Notes: generated from the sequence alone by a model not told the origin. A stretch of DNA of 64,000 nucleotides from Phaeovulum vinaykumarii (GCF_900156695.1 NZ_FTOM01000002.1:248001-312000); one strand, 5' to 3'. Positions 19,630-29,359 are shown, numbered from the stretch's first letter. Numbers and translations: made by a program.

Positions 19630-19830
19630 ATGAAAGCCGAAGATCTGCGTTCCAAGACGCCGGACGAGCTGCGCGACACGCTCGTCGCGCTCAAGAAGGA
19701 AGCGTTCAACCTGCGCTTCCGTCAAGCGACCAACCAACTCGAGAACACGGCCCGCATGCGCGCCGTGCGTCGTGATGTTGCCCGCGTTCAGACCGTTCTG
19801 AACCAAAAAGCCGCCGAAGCGGCCAACTGA
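19630..19830 (+). CDS. rpmC: 50S ribosomal protein L29
   Basis: L29 of 66 residues, a two-helix protein near the tunnel exit next to L23. The pattern [13 protein letters not shown], then [23 protein letters not shown], matches the family. It appears to begin a new transcript and is followed 13 bases later by rpsQ. Confidence 0.97.
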   Translation: MKAEDLRSKTPDELRDTLVALKKEAFNLRFRQATNQLENTARMRAVRRDVARVQTVLNQKAAEAAN

Positions 19831-19843
19831 GAGGAGCGCCCAG

Positions 19844-20083
19844 ATGCCCAGACGTATTCTGCAAGGGGTCGTGACCTCGGACAAGAACGACCAGACCGTC
19901 ACCGTGCTGGTCGAACGCCGCTTCACGCATCCGGTTCTGAAGAAGACGGTGCGTAAGTCGAAGAAATACCGCGCCCATGACGCGGAAAACCAGTTCAAGA
20001 CCGGGGACACCGTTCGCATCGTCGAATGTGCGCCGATCTCGAAGACGAAACGCTGGACGGTGGTCACTGACGCCACGGCGTGA
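19844..20083 (+). CDS. rpsQ: 30S ribosomal protein S17
   Basis: S17 of 79 residues, an OB-fold primary binder of 16S r[23 protein letters not shown] and the [18 protein letters not shown] segment are characteristic. It lies between rpmC and rplN; a stable hairpin without a T run occupies the 70-base gap after it. Confidence 0.97.
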   Translation: MPRRILQGVVTSDKNDQTVTVLVERRFTHPVLKKTVRKSKKYRAHDAENQFKTGDTVRIVECAPISKTKRWTVVTDATA

Positions 20084-20111
20084 GTTCATCGTTCAAGCCT
20101 GAACGAAACCC

Positions 20112-20135
20112 TGGGGCCCGGAGGCCGGGTCCCCA
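20112..20135 (+). promoter_or_regulatory. Stable hairpin between rpsQ and rplN
   Basis: TGGGGCCCGG pairs with CCGGG-T-CCCCA with a single bulged T and a 3-base loop. No T run follows, so a processing or translational role for the rplN message is more likely than termination. Confidence 0.45.
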
Positions 20136-20153
20136 AAGGTCGGGAGAAACCAT

Positions 20154-20522
20154 ATGATCCAGATGCAGACCAATCTGGATGTCGCTGACAACTCCGGCGC
20201 CCGCCGGGTTCAGTGCATCAAGGTCCTGGGTGGTTCGCACCGTCGCTATGCGTCGGTGGGCGACATCATTGTCGTGTCCGTCAAGGAAGCCATCCCGCGC
20301 GGCCGCGTGAAGAAAGGTGACGTCCGCAAGGCCGTCGTCGTGCGCACCGCCAAGGAAGTCCGTCGTGAAGACGGCACCGCCATCCGTTTTGACCGCAACG
20401 CCGCCGTCATCCTGAACAACCAGGGCGAACCGGTCGGCACCCGTATCTTCGGGCCGGTCGTGCGCGAGCTGCGTGCCAAGAACTTCATGAAGATCATCTC
20501 GCTTGCTCCGGAGGTGCTGTAA
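20154..20522 (+). CDS. rplN: 50S ribosomal protein L14
   Basis: L14 of 122 residues, at the subunit interface and the binding site of the silencing factor Rsf[20 protein letters not shown] and [21 protein letters not shown] are signature segments. A GGGAGAAACC ribosome site precedes the ATG. The stop overlaps the rplX start as TAATG. Confidence 0.98.
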   Translation: MIQMQTNLDVADNSGARRVQCIKVLGGSHRRYASVGDIIVVSVKEAIPRGRVKKGDVRKAVVVRTAKEVRREDGTAIRFDRNAAVILNNQGEPVGTRIFGPVVRELRAKNFMKIISLAPEVL

Positions 20523-20827
20523 TGGCTGCCAAGCTCCGCAAGGGTGACCGCGTGGTCGTGCTCGCTGGCAAGGACAAGGGCAAGCAGGGCGAGATTACCG
20601 CCGTCATGCCCAAGGCCGGCAAGGCGATCGTCGATGGCGTGAACGTCGCCATCCGTCACACCCGCCAGTCGCAGATGAGCCAGGGCGGCCGCATCGCCAA
20701 GCCGATGCCGATCGACCTGTCGAACCTGGCGCTGCTCGATGCCAACGGCAAGGCGACCCGCGTCGGCTTCCGCTTCGAGGATGGCGCCAAGGTGCGCTTT
20801 GCCAAGACCACCGGGGAGGCGATCTGA
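20522..20827 (+). CDS. rplX: 50S ribosomal protein L24
   Basis: L24 of 101 residues, an assembly initiator that binds the 5' region of 23S rRNA. The KOW motif is visible as [22 protein letters not shown]. The [20 protein letters not shown] segment is typical. It overlaps rplN (TAATG) and rplE (TGATG) by one base at each end, so the three genes are translationally coupled. Confidence 0.98.
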   Translation: MAAKLRKGDRVVVLAGKDKGKQGEITAVMPKAGKAIVDGVNVAIRHTRQSQMSQGGRIAKPMPIDLSNLALLDANGKATRVGFRFEDGAKVRFAKTTGEAI

Positions 20828-21387
20828 TGCTCGACCAAGCCACCTATACCCCTCGTCTCAAGGCGCTCTATGCGGAGACCATCCGCGCCGCGCTGAAGGA
20901 AGAGTTCGGCTACAAGAACGACATGCAGATCCCGCGTCTGGACAAGATCGTCCTGAACATGGGTGTCGGTGAAGCCGTCAAGGACACCAAGAAGGTCAAG
21001 CAGGCCGCCGAGGAGCTGTCGCTCATCGCCGGTCAGAAGGCTGTCATCACCAAGGCGAAGAAATCGGTTGCCGGTTTCCGCGTCCGTGAGGAAATGCCGC
21101 TGGGCTGCAAGGTGACCCTGCGCGCCGAACGCATGTATGAATTCCTCGATCGCCTGATCACCATCGCGCTGCCGCGTGTGCGTGACTTCCGCGGCGTCAA
21201 GGGGTCGTCGTTCGACGGCCGCGGCAACTACGCGATGGGCCTGAAGGAACATATCGTGTTCCCCGAGATCGACTTCGACAAGGTCGACGAGGTTCTCGGC
21301 ATGGACATCATCATCTGCACCACCGCTGCCACCGATGCGGAAGCGAAGGCGCTGTTGAAGCATTTCAACATGCCGTTCAACAGCTGA
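20827..21387 (+). CDS. rplE: 50S ribosomal protein L5
   Basis: L5 of 186 residues, which binds 5S rRNA and contacts S13 across the subunit bridge. [31 protein letters not shown] and [21 protein letters not shown] are conserved blocks. It is coupled to rplX by a TGATG overlap, and rpsN follows after 19 bases with its own ribosome site. Confidence 0.98.
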   Translation: MLDQATYTPRLKALYAETIRAALKEEFGYKNDMQIPRLDKIVLNMGVGEAVKDTKKVKQAAEELSLIAGQKAVITKAKKSVAGFRVREEMPLGCKVTLRAERMYEFLDRLITIALPRVRDFRGVKGSSFDGRGNYAMGLKEHIVFPEIDFDKVDEVLGMDIIICTTAATDAEAKALLKHFNMPFNS

Positions 21388-21406
21388 TCGCGGGGAGAGA
21401 TACATA

Positions 21407-21712
21407 ATGGCCAAGAAATCCATGGTTGCGCGCGAAGCCAAGCGCGCCAAGCTGGTGAAGCGCTACGCTGCCAAACGTGCCGAGCTGAAAGCGATCATCG
21501 AAGACCAGGAGCGCCCGATGGAAGAGCGCTTCAAGGCGTCGCTGAAGCTGGCCGAGCTTCCCCGCAACTCGTCGTCCACCCGGCTGCACAACCGCTGCCA
21601 GCTGACGGGGCGTCCGCATGCGTATTATCGCAAGCTCAAACTCTCGCGGATCATGCTGCGCGACCTGGCCTCGAACGGCCAGATCCCCGGCATGGTCAAG
21701 TCGAGCTGGTAA
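21407..21712 (+). CDS. rpsN: 30S ribosomal protein S14
   Basis: S14 of 101 residues, the long zinc-independent form: it lacks the paired CxxC motifs of the short form. The C-terminal [27 protein letters not shown] block is diagnostic. It lies between rplE and rpsH in the usual spc order. Confidence 0.98.
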   Translation: MAKKSMVAREAKRAKLVKRYAAKRAELKAIIEDQERPMEERFKASLKLAELPRNSSSTRLHNRCQLTGRPHAYYRKLKLSRIMLRDLASNGQIPGMVKSSW

Positions 21713-21724
21713 GGAGAACGAGAG

Positions 21725-22123
21725 ATGTCGATGAACGATCCTCTCGGCGATATGCTGACCCGCATCCGCAACGCGCAAATGCGCGGCAAGTCCACCGTCC
21801 GCACGCCGGCTTCCAAGCTGCGCGCCTGGGTTCTGGACGTGCTTGCGACCGAAGGCTACATCCGCGGCTACGAGGCGACCACCTCGGCTGACGGCATGCC
21901 GGAGATCGAGATTTCGCTGAAGTATTTCGAGGGCACCCCGGTGATCCGCGAACTCAAGCGCGTCTCGAAGCCCGGCCGCCGCGTCTATGCGTCGGTCAAG
22001 GAAATCCCCCAGGTCCGCAACGGTCTGGGCGTTTCGATCGTGTCCACGCCGAAAGGCGTCATGTCGGACGCGGCGGCGCGCTCTGCCAACGTTGGCGGCG
22101 AAGTGCTCTGCACCGTGTTCTGA
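21725..22123 (+). CDS. rpsH: 30S ribosomal protein S8
   Basis: S8 of 132 residues, a central-domain assembly protein. In E. coli it is also the translational repressor of the spc operon, acting at rpl[16 protein letters not shown] and the C-terminal [20 protein letters not shown] are family signatures. The ATG at 21725 follows an AAGGAG site; an ATG two codons later is possible. No S8 target site was recognised near rplE here. Confidence 0.97.
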   Translation: MSMNDPLGDMLTRIRNAQMRGKSTVRTPASKLRAWVLDVLATEGYIRGYEATTSADGMPEIEISLKYFEGTPVIRELKRVSKPGRRVYASVKEIPQVRNGLGVSIVSTPKGVMSDAAARSANVGGEVLCTVF

Positions 22124-22133
22124 GGAGGGAAGA

Positions 22134-22667
22134 ATGTCTCGTATTGGGAAAAAGCCGGTCGAGCTGCCCTCGGGGGTCACGGCGTCCGTGTCGGGCCAGA
22201 CCATCGAGGTCAAGGGCCCGAAAGGCACCCGCAGCTTCACCGCGACCGACGACGTGACCATCACGATCGACGGTTCGTCCGTCACCGTCACGCCGCGCGG
22301 CACCTCGAAACGTGCCCGCCAGCAATGGGGCATGGCGCGGTCGATGGTGGCCAACCTGGTGACCGGCGTCACCACCGGCTTCAAGAAGGAACTCGAGATC
22401 CAGGGCGTGGGTTACCGCGCCCAGATGCAGGGCAACGTCCTGAAACTGTCGCTGGGCTATAGCCACGAAGTGAACTTCGAGGTGCCCGCCGGCGTGACGG
22501 TGACCGCGCCCAAGCAGACCGAGATCGTGGTGGAAGGCATCGACCAGCAGGTCGTGGGCCAGGTCGCCGCGAACATCCGCGAGTGGCGTGCGCCCGAGCC
22601 CTACAAGGGCAAAGGCATCCGCTACAGGGGCGAGTTCATCTTCCGCAAGGAAGGCAAGAAGAAGTAA
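22134..22667 (+). CDS. rplF: 50S ribosomal protein L6
   Basis: L6 of 177 residues, near the factor-binding centre of the 50S. The start at 22134 ([14 protein letters not shown]) follows GAGGAGG and overlaps no other gene; upstream in-frame codons lie within rpsH. The C-terminal [23 protein letters not shown] is the L6 signature. Confidence 0.98.
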   Translation: MSRIGKKPVELPSGVTASVSGQTIEVKGPKGTRSFTATDDVTITIDGSSVTVTPRGTSKRARQQWGMARSMVANLVTGVTTGFKKELEIQGVGYRAQMQGNVLKLSLGYSHEVNFEVPAGVTVTAPKQTEIVVEGIDQQVVGQVAANIREWRAPEPYKGKGIRYRGEFIFRKEGKKK

Positions 22668-22678
22668 GGGTGGCGACA

Positions 22679-23038
22679 ATGGCGAACACGAAAAGAGATC
22701 TGTTCCTGAAGCGCCGCCTGCGCGTTCGGAACAAGCTGCGTGCGATGTCGAACGGGCGCCTGCGCCTGTCGGTTCATCGCTCGTCCAAGAACATCAGCGT
22801 CCAGCTGATCGACGACGTGAAAGGCGTGACCGTTGCGGCCGCCTCCACGCTCGAAAAGGATCTGGGCGTCGTTGGCAAGAACAACGTCGAAGCGGCGGCG
22901 AAAGTCGGCGCGGCGATTGCCGAGCGGGCGCGCAATGCCGGTGTCGAGGAATGCTACTTCGACCGCGGTGGCTTCCTGTTCCACGGCAAGATCAAGGCCC
23001 TGGCCGACGCGGCCCGCGAAGGCGGCCTGAAATTCTGA
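22679..23038 (+). CDS. rplR: 50S ribosomal protein L18
   Basis: L18 of 119 residues, which binds 5S rRNA together with L5 and L25. [18 protein letters not shown] and the C-terminal [21 protein letters not shown] are diagnostic. The start ATG at 22679 is 11 bases after rplF. A pair of mutually exclusive hairpins occupies the 113-base gap before rpsE. Confidence 0.97.
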   Translation: MANTKRDLFLKRRLRVRNKLRAMSNGRLRLSVHRSSKNISVQLIDDVKGVTVAAASTLEKDLGVVGKNNVEAAAKVGAAIAERARNAGVEECYFDRGGFLFHGKIKALADAAREGGLKF

Positions 23039-23044
23039 TGAGGT

Positions 23045-23078
23045 GGGGGACGTCCGCGTCCCCCCGATGATCCGGGGG
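23045..23078 (+). promoter_or_regulatory. Two mutually exclusive hairpins between rplR and rpsE
   Basis: Stem 1 pairs GGGGGACG (23045-23052) with CGTCCCCC (23057-23064) around a TCCG loop. Stem 2 pairs CCCCCG (23061-23066) with CGGGGG (23073-23078). The arms overlap, so only one can form at a time. Neither is followed by a T run. Confidence 0.4.
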
Positions 23079-23151
23079 CGTGCCGATCCGGCGCGCCCAC
23101 CTGGATTGGCCCAACGGCGTGCTACCACGCCATTCACGAAAGGTTTGCCTT

Positions 23152-23712
23152 ATGGCAGAACGTGATAACCGCCGGGACCGTCGCTCCGAGCGCGAGGAAA
23201 CCCCGGAATTCGCCGATCGTCTGGTTGCGATCAACCGTGTGTCGAAAACCGTGAAGGGTGGTAAACGCTTCGGCTTCGCCGCTCTCGTGGTCGTCGGCGA
23301 CCAGCGTGGCCGTGTCGGCTTTGGCAAGGGCAAGGCCAAGGAAGTGCCCGAGGCGATCCGCAAGGCGACCGAGCAGGCGAAGCGCAACATGATCCGCGTG
23401 CCGCTGCGCGACGGGCGCACGCTGCACCACGACATCGAAGGGCGTCACGGCGCCGGCAAGGTCGTGATGCGCTCGGCCCCGGCCGGGACCGGGATCATCG
23501 CCGGTGGTCCGATGCGCGCCGTGTTCGAGATGCTGGGCGTCCAGGACGTGGTCGCCAAGTCGATCGGCAGCCAGAACCCCTACAACATGATCCGCGCCAC
23601 GCTCGACGCGCTGAAACAGGAAGCCAGCCCCCGCATGGTCGCGCAGCGTCGCGGCAAGAAGGTGGCCGACATCCTGAAGAAGCCCGAAGCCGAAGCCGCG
23701 GCCGAAGCGTAA
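23152..23712 (+). CDS. rpsE: 30S ribosomal protein S5
   Basis: S5 of 186 residues, at the mRNA entry channel and important for accuracy. The start at 23152 ([11 protein letters not shown]) follows AAAGG; upstream in-frame residues are not conserved. The double-stranded-RNA-binding segment [21 protein letters not shown] and the [20 protein letters not shown] block are clear. A 12-base gap leads to rpmD. Confidence 0.98.
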   Translation: MAERDNRRDRRSEREETPEFADRLVAINRVSKTVKGGKRFGFAALVVVGDQRGRVGFGKGKAKEVPEAIRKATEQAKRNMIRVPLRDGRTLHHDIEGRHGAGKVVMRSAPAGTGIIAGGPMRAVFEMLGVQDVVAKSIGSQNPYNMIRATLDALKQEASPRMVAQRRGKKVADILKKPEAEAAAEA

Positions 23713-23724
23713 GGAGCATCTGAC

Positions 23725-23913
23725 ATGGGCAAGACCATCGTTGTGAAGCAAATCGGCTCGCCGATCCGCCGCCCCGACATCCAGCGCCGCACCCTGATCG
23801 GGCTGGGCCTGAACAAGCTGAACCGCACCCGCGAGCTTGAGGATACCCCCTCGGTCCGCGGCATGGTCGCCAAGATCCCGCACCTCGTCGAGATCATCGA
23901 AGAGCGCGGCTGA
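23725..23913 (+). CDS. rpmD: 50S ribosomal protein L30
   Basis: L30 of 62 residues. The pattern [15 protein letters not shown], then [34 protein letters not shown], is typical of the bacterial form. AAGGAG precedes its ATG. A strong intrinsic terminator follows 25 bases after the stop, and the usual next gene rplO is displaced by an RraB-family gene. Confidence 0.98.
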   Translation: MGKTIVVKQIGSPIRRPDIQRRTLIGLGLNKLNRTRELEDTPSVRGMVAKIPHLVEIIEERG

Positions 23914-23938
23914 TCCAGTTCGGCACGAGATTGGAAGA

Positions 23939-23965
23939 CGCCCCGGTATTCTCCGGGGCGTTTTT
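23939..23965 (+). terminator. Intrinsic terminator after rpmD
   Basis: CGCCCCGG (23939-23946) pairs with CCGGGGCG (23953-23960) around a 6-base loop, followed by TTTTT. It divides the spc gene set before rraB and rplO. Confidence 0.85.
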
Positions 23966-23999
23966 CGTTGACGATGACGCCAAGCGGAGAGGACATCCG

Positions 24000-24332
24000 A
24001 TGGAACTTGCGCAGCAAAAGGCCGAGACCGCGCAGATCCTGCGCGAGATCGCGGCGATGCAGGATCTGCCCGCGCGCGCGGTGATCGCCTTCCAGTTCGT
24101 GGCCGAGGATCCCGCCGCCGACTGGGATGCCCTTACCGCCGCCGCCGAGGCGCAGGGCTATCAGGTGGCCTGGTTCGAGGGCGGTGATGACGACGGGGAC
24201 GCCTGCCTCGAGATCACCACGCCCGAGATCGCGTTCGGCTTCGAGACGCTCTGGGCCGAGGAGGAGAAGCTGACCCTTCTGGGCGCCATTCACGGCTTTG
24301 CCGCCGATGGCTGGGGCTTCATGGGGGCGTGA
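24000..24332 (+). CDS. RraB-family regulator of RNase E
   Basis: A 110-residue acidic cytoplasmic protein resembling RraB (regulator of ribonuclease activity B). It has an N-terminal helix with a conserved Gln/Glu-Thr pattern (QQKAETAQIL), an aromatic strand (VIAFQFVAED), a GYQVAWFE strand and the C-terminal DGWGF motif. In E. coli RraB binds RNase E and inhibits it; the function here is inferred from family membership. The start at 24000 avoids an upstream in-frame extension through the terminator. It sits between rpmD and rplO, 34 bases beyond a terminator T run, so it may depend on read-through. Confidence 0.8.
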   Translation: MELAQQKAETAQILREIAAMQDLPARAVIAFQFVAEDPAADWDALTAAAEAQGYQVAWFEGGDDDGDACLEITTPEIAFGFETLWAEEEKLTLLGAIHGFAADGWGFMGA

Positions 24333-24356
24333 TCCTGCGCGCGGCTGCGCTTTCGC

Positions 24357-24386
24357 TTGACCGCGCCGCGCCAAGCCCGCTATACG
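24357..24386 (+). promoter_or_regulatory. Promoter candidate for rplO-secY-adk
   Basis: TTGACC (24357-24362), an 18-base spacer and TATACG (24381-24386) lie about 95 bases before rplO. It fits a separate transcript starting after the rpmD terminator. Confidence 0.6.
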
Positions 24387-24480
24387 CCGCCGGTGGCCCT
24401 TGGGGTCACGGAATCAACAAGAAAAGCCGTGGTCGTCCCTCTGTCGCTTGTGGGGGCGTATCCGGCCAAGGAGAAGCGAC

Positions 24481-24960
24481 ATGAAACTTCATGAACTGCG
24501 CGACAACGAAGGCGCGGCCCGCAAGAAGAAGCGCGTTGCGCGCGGTCCCGGCTCGGGCAAGGGCAAGACCGCCGGCCGCGGGATCAAGGGCCAGAAATCG
24601 CGTTCGGGTGTGGCGCTGAACGGTTACGAAGGCGGCCAGATGCCGCTCTATCGGCGCCTGCCGAAGCGCGGCTTCACCAAGCCGAACCGGCTGGAATTCG
24701 CCGTGGTGAACCTGGGCCTGATCCAGAAATTCGTCGATGCCGGCAAGCTGGACGCCACCTCCGAGATCACCGAGGATGCGCTGATCGAAGCCGGCGTCAC
24801 CCGCCGCAAGCGCGACGGCATCCGCGTTCTGGCCAAGGGCGAGATCACCGCGAAGGTGAACCTGGTCGTGACGGGTGCCTCGGCCACGGCCATCGAGGCC
24901 GTCGAAAAGGCCGGTGGCTCGCTCAAAGTCGCGGAGAAGGCCGTCGAGGCCGCCGAATAA
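24481..24960 (+). CDS. rplO: 50S ribosomal protein L15
   Basis: L15 of 159 residues, a late 50S assembly protein. The Gly-rich [22 protein letters not shown] segment and [16 protein letters not shown] are diagnostic. The start at 24481 ([12 protein letters not shown]) follows AAGGAG. It is separated from secY by a 222-base gap holding a strong hairpin. Confidence 0.98.
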   Translation: MKLHELRDNEGAARKKKRVARGPGSGKGKTAGRGIKGQKSRSGVALNGYEGGQMPLYRRLPKRGFTKPNRLEFAVVNLGLIQKFVDAGKLDATSEITEDALIEAGVTRRKRDGIRVLAKGEITAKVNLVVTGASATAIEAVEKAGGSLKVAEKAVEAAE

Positions 24961-25008
24961 CGGTTGTGGGCGGCCCCTCGGGCGCTTAAACAATCCGTGG
25001 ATTTCCAG

Positions 25009-25038
25009 CGCCGCCGACCGGAATCCGGTTCGGCGGCG
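25009..25038 (+). promoter_or_regulatory. Hairpin in the rplO-secY gap
   Basis: CGCCGCCGA-CCGG pairs with CCGG-TTCGGCGGCG across a 3-base loop with one bulged base. Only two T follow, so it is a weak terminator at best. Nothing else in the 222-base gap looks like a gene. Confidence 0.45.
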
Positions 25039-25182
25039 TTGACGTGACCGTGGCCCCGGCAGGGGGCGGCACGGGACGGGGCGCGACCGGCGCCCGCCAA
25101 GATTCGCACAGGCCGGGGGCAGCCGCCCGCCGGCCTCGGGACCAGCGCGCGGGCCAGTCCGGGCGCAAACGAGAGGGTCGAG

Positions 25183-26544
25183 ATGGCTTCTGCTGCGGAA
25201 CAAATGGCCGCGAACTTCAGCTGGGGAACGCTGGGGCGGGCGAAGGACCTGCGTGCGCGCATCTTCTTCACCATCGGGCTGCTGATCGTCTACCGGATCG
25301 GCACCTATATCCCCGTGCCCGGCATCGACGGCGCGGCGCTTCAGAAATTCATGGCCGATGCGGGCGCGGGCCTGGGCGGCATCCTGTCCATGTTCACCGG
25401 CGGCGCGCTGGGGCGGATGGGTGTCTTCGCGCTGGGGATCATGCCCTATATCTCGGCCTCGATCATCGTGCAGCTTCTGGCGTCGATGGTGCCGGCGCTC
25501 GCGCAGCTCAAGAAGGAAGGCGAGATCGGCCGCAAGAAGATGAACCAGTACACCCGCTACGGCACGGTGGCGCTGGCGCTCTTCCAGGCCTACGGCCTTT
25601 CGGTCAGCCTCGAGGCCGGGGATCTGGCGCACGAGCCGGGCATGTTCTTCCGTGCGGGCGTGGTCATCACGCTGGTCGGCGGCACCATGTTCCTGATGTG
25701 GCTGGGCGAACAGATCACCGCCCGCGGCATCGGCAACGGCATCTCGCTCATCATCTATGTCGGCATCGTCGCCGAGATCCCGGCCGCGCTGGCGCAGTTC
25801 TTCACCCAAGGGCGCACGGGCGCGATCTCGCCGGCCGTCACCTTCGGCGTGATGGCGATGGTGGTCGCGGTGATCGGCTTCGTGGTGTTCATGGAACGCG
25901 CGCTGCGCAAGATCCACATCCAGTATCCGCGCCGGCAGGTGGGGATGAAGGTCTATGACGGCGGCTCCTCGCACCTGCCGATCAAGGTCAACCCGGCCGG
26001 CGTCATCCCGGCGATCTTCGCCTCGTCGCTGCTGCTGCTGCCGACCACGATCTCGACCTTCTCGGGCTCGGACACCGGGCCGGTGATGTCCACGATCCTG
26101 GCCTATTTCGGCCCCGGCCAGCCGCTCTATCTGGCGTTCTTCGCCGCGATGATCGTGTTCTTCGCCTATTTCTACACCGCCAACGTGTCGTTCAAATCCG
26201 ATGACGTGGCCGAGAACCTGAAGAACCAGGGCGGGTTCATCCCCGGTATCCGGCCCGGCCGGAAGACCGAGGAATACCTCGATTACGTCGTGTCGCGCGT
26301 GCTGGTCGTGGGCTCGGGCTATCTGGCCGCGGTCTGTCTGCTGCCCGAGGTTCTGCGCAGCCAGCTGTCGGTGCCGTTCTATTTCGGCGGCACCTCGGTG
26401 CTGATCGTGGTGTCGGTGGCGATGGACACGATCAACCAGCTCCAGTCGCATCTTCTGGCCCATCAATACGAAGGGCTGATCGAACGTTCGCAACTGCGCG
26501 GCAAGCGCAAGCCGGGGTCCAAGCGCCCCGCCACGCGGCGCTGA
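25183..26544 (+). CDS. secY: Protein translocase subunit SecY
   Basis: Channel subunit of the Sec translocon in the inner membrane, 453 residues with ten transmembrane helices. The plug/TM2 region [23 protein letters not shown], the cytoplasmic loop [12 protein letters not shown] and the [24 protein letters not shown] segment are conserved. The C-terminal tail is basic, as expected for the ribosome-facing end. It is followed 22 bases later by adk, as in many bacteria. The start follows a GAGAGGGTCGAG sequence. Confidence 0.98.
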   Translation: MASAAEQMAANFSWGTLGRAKDLRARIFFTIGLLIVYRIGTYIPVPGIDGAALQKFMADAGAGLGGILSMFTGGALGRMGVFALGIMPYISASIIVQLLASMVPALAQLKKEGEIGRKKMNQYTRYGTVALALFQAYGLSVSLEAGDLAHEPGMFFRAGVVITLVGGTMFLMWLGEQITARGIGNGISLIIYVGIVAEIPAALAQFFTQGRTGAISPAVTFGVMAMVVAVIGFVVFMERALRKIHIQYPRRQVGMKVYDGGSSHLPIKVNPAGVIPAIFASSLLLLPTTISTFSGSDTGPVMSTILAYFGPGQPLYLAFFAAMIVFFAYFYTANVSFKSDDVAENLKNQGGFIPGIRPGRKTEEYLDYVVSRVLVVGSGYLAAVCLLPEVLRSQLSVPFYFGGTSVLIVVSVAMDTINQLQSHLLAHQYEGLIERSQLRGKRKPGSKRPATRR

Positions 26545-26566
26545 GCCGCCAACGGGGAGGGGGCAG

Positions 26567-27226
26567 ATGCCCAACATCATTCTTCTGGGTCCGCCCGGCG
26601 CGGGCAAGGGCACGCAGGCCCGTCGTCTGGTCGAGGAACGTGGCATGGTGCAGCTGTCCACCGGCGACATGCTGCGCGCGGCCATGGCCTCGGGGTCGGA
26701 AATGGGCAAGCGCGTCTCGGACGTGATGGCCCGCGGCGAGCTGGTCACCGACGAGATCGTCATCGGCCTGATCGAGGAACAGATGACCGGCGCCGAGGCC
26801 GGCACCGGCTTCATCTTCGACGGCTTCCCGCGCACGCTGGCGCAGGCCGATGCCCTGGGGGCGCTTCTCGAGCGTCTGGGCATGGGCCTTGATGCCGTGG
26901 TCGAGATGCGGGTGGATGACGCGGCGCTGGTGGCGCGCATCACCGGGCGCTTCACCTGCGGCAATTGCGGCGAGGTCTATCACGACGTCACCCGCCCGAC
27001 CAAGGTGCCGGGCACCTGCGATGTCTGCGGCGCGACCGACATGAAGCGCCGGTCCGACGACAACGCGGACAGCCTGCGTCAGCGGCTGATGGAATACTAC
27101 AAGAAGACCGCGCCGCTGATCGGCTACTATTACGCGCTGGGGCAGCTCAAGCGTGTGGACGGCCTGGCCGAGATCGACGAGGTGGCGCGCGCCATCGCCG
27201 AGATCCTCGACGCGCCGGCCGCCTGA
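26567..27226 (+). CDS. adk: Adenylate kinase, zinc-lid type
   Basis: Catalyses ATP + AMP to 2 ADP. It has 219 residues with the P-loop GPPGAGKGT at 8-16 and the AMP-site [10 protein letters not shown]. The lid carries C131, C134, C151 and C154, so it should bind zinc; many Gram-negative enzymes lack these cysteines. It follows secY and ends the transcript before a hairpin and a new promoter candidate for rpsM. Confidence 0.97.
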   Translation: MPNIILLGPPGAGKGTQARRLVEERGMVQLSTGDMLRAAMASGSEMGKRVSDVMARGELVTDEIVIGLIEEQMTGAEAGTGFIFDGFPRTLAQADALGALLERLGMGLDAVVEMRVDDAALVARITGRFTCGNCGEVYHDVTRPTKVPGTCDVCGATDMKRRSDDNADSLRQRLMEYYKKTAPLIGYYYALGQLKRVDGLAEIDEVARAIAEILDAPAA

Positions 27227-27235
27227 ACGGAGCTT

Positions 27236-27259
27236 CGGGCGGCAGCTTCACGCCGCCCG
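27236..27259 (+). terminator. Hairpin after adk
   Basis: CGGGCGGC (27236-27243) pairs with GCCGCCCG (27252-27259) around an 8-base loop. The following sequence has only a TCTTT, so it is a weak terminator candidate. Confidence 0.5.
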
Positions 27260-27283
27260 TGCGGGTCTTTGCGCCGCGACCTC

Positions 27284-27312
27284 TTGACGTATGTCAGGCA
27301 AGCCTTTAAGGC
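27284..27312 (+). promoter_or_regulatory. Promoter candidate for rpsM-rpsK
   Basis: TTGACG (27284-27289), a 17-base spacer and TAAGGC (27307-27312) lie about 140 bases upstream of the rpsM start, after the adk hairpin. Confidence 0.6.
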
Positions 27313-27453
27313 ACGGCGTCTCTTCGGGGAATCGTTTCGGAGCACGGGGTTTCCCACCCGCCGGAACATGAAAGGGCCGGGCCGTTCGGGTCCGGTCGTC
27401 TGTTGTGAAAAAAGGTTCTGGGGTTACGGAACCGCAACGAAAAGGAAAAACGC

Positions 27454-27822
27454 GTGGCACGTATTGCTGGCGTCAACATCCCGACGGGGAAACGCGTCCC
27501 CATCGCCCTGACCTACATCCACGGAATCGGCCATCATTTCGCCGAGCAGATCTGCGAATCGGTCGGCATCGACCGCACCCGTCGCGTGAACGAACTGTCG
27601 GACGCCGAAGTTCTGGCCATCCGTGAATTCATCGACGCGAACTTCACCGTCGAAGGCGACCTGCGCCGTGAAGTGCAGATGAACATCAAGCGCCTGATGG
27701 ACCTGGGTTCGTATCGTGGCCTGCGCCACCGCCGCAACCTGCCGGTTCGCGGTCAGCGCACCCACACCAACGCCCGCACCCGCAAGGGCCCGGCGAAACC
27801 GATCGCCGGCAAGAAGAAGTAA
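27454..27822 (+). CDS. rpsM: 30S ribosomal protein S13
   Basis: S13 of 122 residues, forming subunit bridges with L5 and contacting the P-site tRNA. It starts with GTG ([13 protein letters not shown]), the only ribosomal-protein gene here without ATG. The C-terminal [22 protein letters not shown] block is diagnostic. It heads the alpha gene set and is followed by rpsK after 12 bases. Confidence 0.98.
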   Translation: MARIAGVNIPTGKRVPIALTYIHGIGHHFAEQICESVGIDRTRRVNELSDAEVLAIREFIDANFTVEGDLRREVQMNIKRLMDLGSYRGLRHRRNLPVRGQRTHTNARTRKGPAKPIAGKKK

Positions 27823-27834
27823 GGGGAGGCGGAC

Positions 27835-28224
27835 ATGGCTCGTGACAAGACGCGCGTCAAGCGCAAGGAACGCAAGAACATCGCCTCGGGTGTGGCGCAT
27901 GTGAACTCGTCGTTCAACAACACCAAGATCCTGATCTCGGACGTGCAAGGCAACGCGATTGCCTGGTCGTCGGCCGGCACGATGGGCTTCAAGGGCTCGC
28001 GCAAGTCGACCCCCTATGCCGCCCAGATGGCCGCCGAGGATGCCGGCCGCAAGGCTCAGGAACACGGCGTGAAAACGCTGGAAGTCGAAGTCCAGGGCCC
28101 CGGTTCGGGCCGCGAATCGGCGCTGCGTGCGCTGGCCGCCGTGGGCTTCAACATCACCTCGATCCGCGACGTGACCCCGATCGCGCATAACGGCTGCCGT
28201 CCGCCGAAGCGCCGCCGGGTCTGA
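27835..28224 (+). CDS. rpsK: 30S ribosomal protein S11
   Basis: S11 of 129 residues, on the 30S platform. The segments [34 protein letters not shown] and [18 protein letters not shown] are family signatures. Unlike the common rpsM-rpsK-rpsD-rpoA order, rpsD is absent; rpoA follows after a strong terminator-like hairpin. S4 must be encoded elsewhere, as in other alphaproteobacteria. Confidence 0.98.
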   Translation: MARDKTRVKRKERKNIASGVAHVNSSFNNTKILISDVQGNAIAWSSAGTMGFKGSRKSTPYAAQMAAEDAGRKAQEHGVKTLEVEVQGPGSGRESALRALAAVGFNITSIRDVTPIAHNGCRPPKRRRV

Positions 28225-28238
28225 CCCTGCCGATTTTC

Positions 28239-28275
28239 GGGGCGGGCCGTCTTGCGGGCGGCCCGGCCCCTTTTT
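28239..28275 (+). terminator. Terminator-like hairpin between rpsK and rpoA
   Basis: GGGGC-GGGCCG (28239-28249, one bulge) pairs with CGGCCCGGCCCC (28259-28270), followed directly by TTTTT. It would reduce or stop read-through into rpoA. I found no good promoter between it and rpoA. Confidence 0.75.
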
Positions 28276-28342
28276 CCGCATTTGAACCTCGGGCGTCTGC
28301 GATCTCGGACATGGACCGCAGACAGGAATGGAGGCAGAGCGC

Positions 28343-29359
28343 ATGATCCACAAGAATTGGGCCGAGTTGATCAAGCCCACGCAACTTGACGTGAAACCCG
28401 GCTCGGACCCGGCGCGCCAGGCGCAAGTCGTGGCCGAACCGCTGGAGCGGGGCTTTGGTCTGACGCTGGGCAACGCGCTGCGGCGCGTGCTCCTGTCGTC
28501 GCTTCAGGGCGCGGCCATCACCAGCGTGCAGATCGACAACGTCCTGCACGAATTCTCGTCCGTCTCGGGGGTGCGCGAGGATGTCACCGACATCGTCCTG
28601 AACCTCAAGGGCGTGGCGCTCAAGATGGACGTCGAGGGGCCCAAGCGCCTGTCGATCTCGGCCAAGGGGCCGGGCGTCGTGACCGCCGGCGACATTTCGG
28701 AAAGCGCGGGCATCGAGGTTCTGAACAAGGATCACGTGATCTGCCACCTCGACGACGGCGCCTCGCTGTTCATGGAGCTGACCGTGAACACCGGCAAGGG
28801 CTATGTCGCGGCCGACAAGAACCGCCCCGAGGATGCGCCGATCGGCCTGATCCCGATCGACGCCATCTATTCGCCCGTCAAGAAGGTCAGCTACGAGGTC
28901 CAGCCCACCCGCGAGGGCCAGGTTCTGGACTATGACAAGCTGACCATGAAGATCGAGACCGACGGCTCGATCACCCCCGAGGACGCCGTGGCCTTTGCCG
29001 CGCGCATCCTTCAGGACCAGCTGTCGATCTTCGTCAACTTCGAGGAACCCGAATCGGCCTCGAAGCAGGACGCCGACGACGGGCTCGAGTTCAACCCGCT
29101 GCTTCTCAAGAAGGTGGACGAGCTGGAGCTTTCGGTGCGTTCGGCCAACTGCCTCAAGAACGACAACATCGTCTATATCGGCGACCTCATCCAGAAGACC
29201 GAAGCCGAGATGCTGCGCACCCCGAACTTCGGCCGCAAGTCGCTCAACGAGATCAAGGAAGTGCTCTCGGGCATGGGCCTGCACCTCGGGATGGAAGTCG
29301 AGGACTGGCCGCCGGAGAACATCGAAGACCTGGCCAAGCGCTTCGAAGACCAGTTCTGA
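28343..29359 (+). CDS. rpoA: RNA polymerase alpha subunit
   Basis: Alpha subunit of 338 residues. The N-terminal domain carries the dimerisation segment [21 protein letters not shown]. The C-terminal domain has [15 protein letters not shown] and the [12 protein letters not shown] helix-hairpin-helix used for UP-element and activator contact. I start it at 28343 (MIHKNWAEL), which has GGAGG eight bases upstream; an ATG five codons earlier overlaps that site. A long acidic C-terminal end is normal for the group. rplQ follows after 137 bases. Confidence 0.97.
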   Translation: MIHKNWAELIKPTQLDVKPGSDPARQAQVVAEPLERGFGLTLGNALRRVLLSSLQGAAITSVQIDNVLHEFSSVSGVREDVTDIVLNLKGVALKMDVEGPKRLSISAKGPGVVTAGDISESAGIEVLNKDHVICHLDDGASLFMELTVNTGKGYVAADKNRPEDAPIGLIPIDAIYSPVKKVSYEVQPTREGQVLDYDKLTMKIETDGSITPEDAVAFAARILQDQLSIFVNFEEPESASKQDADDGLEFNPLLLKKVDELELSVRSANCLKNDNIVYIGDLIQKTEAEMLRTPNFGRKSLNEIKEVLSGMGLHLGMEVEDWPPENIEDLAKRFEDQF

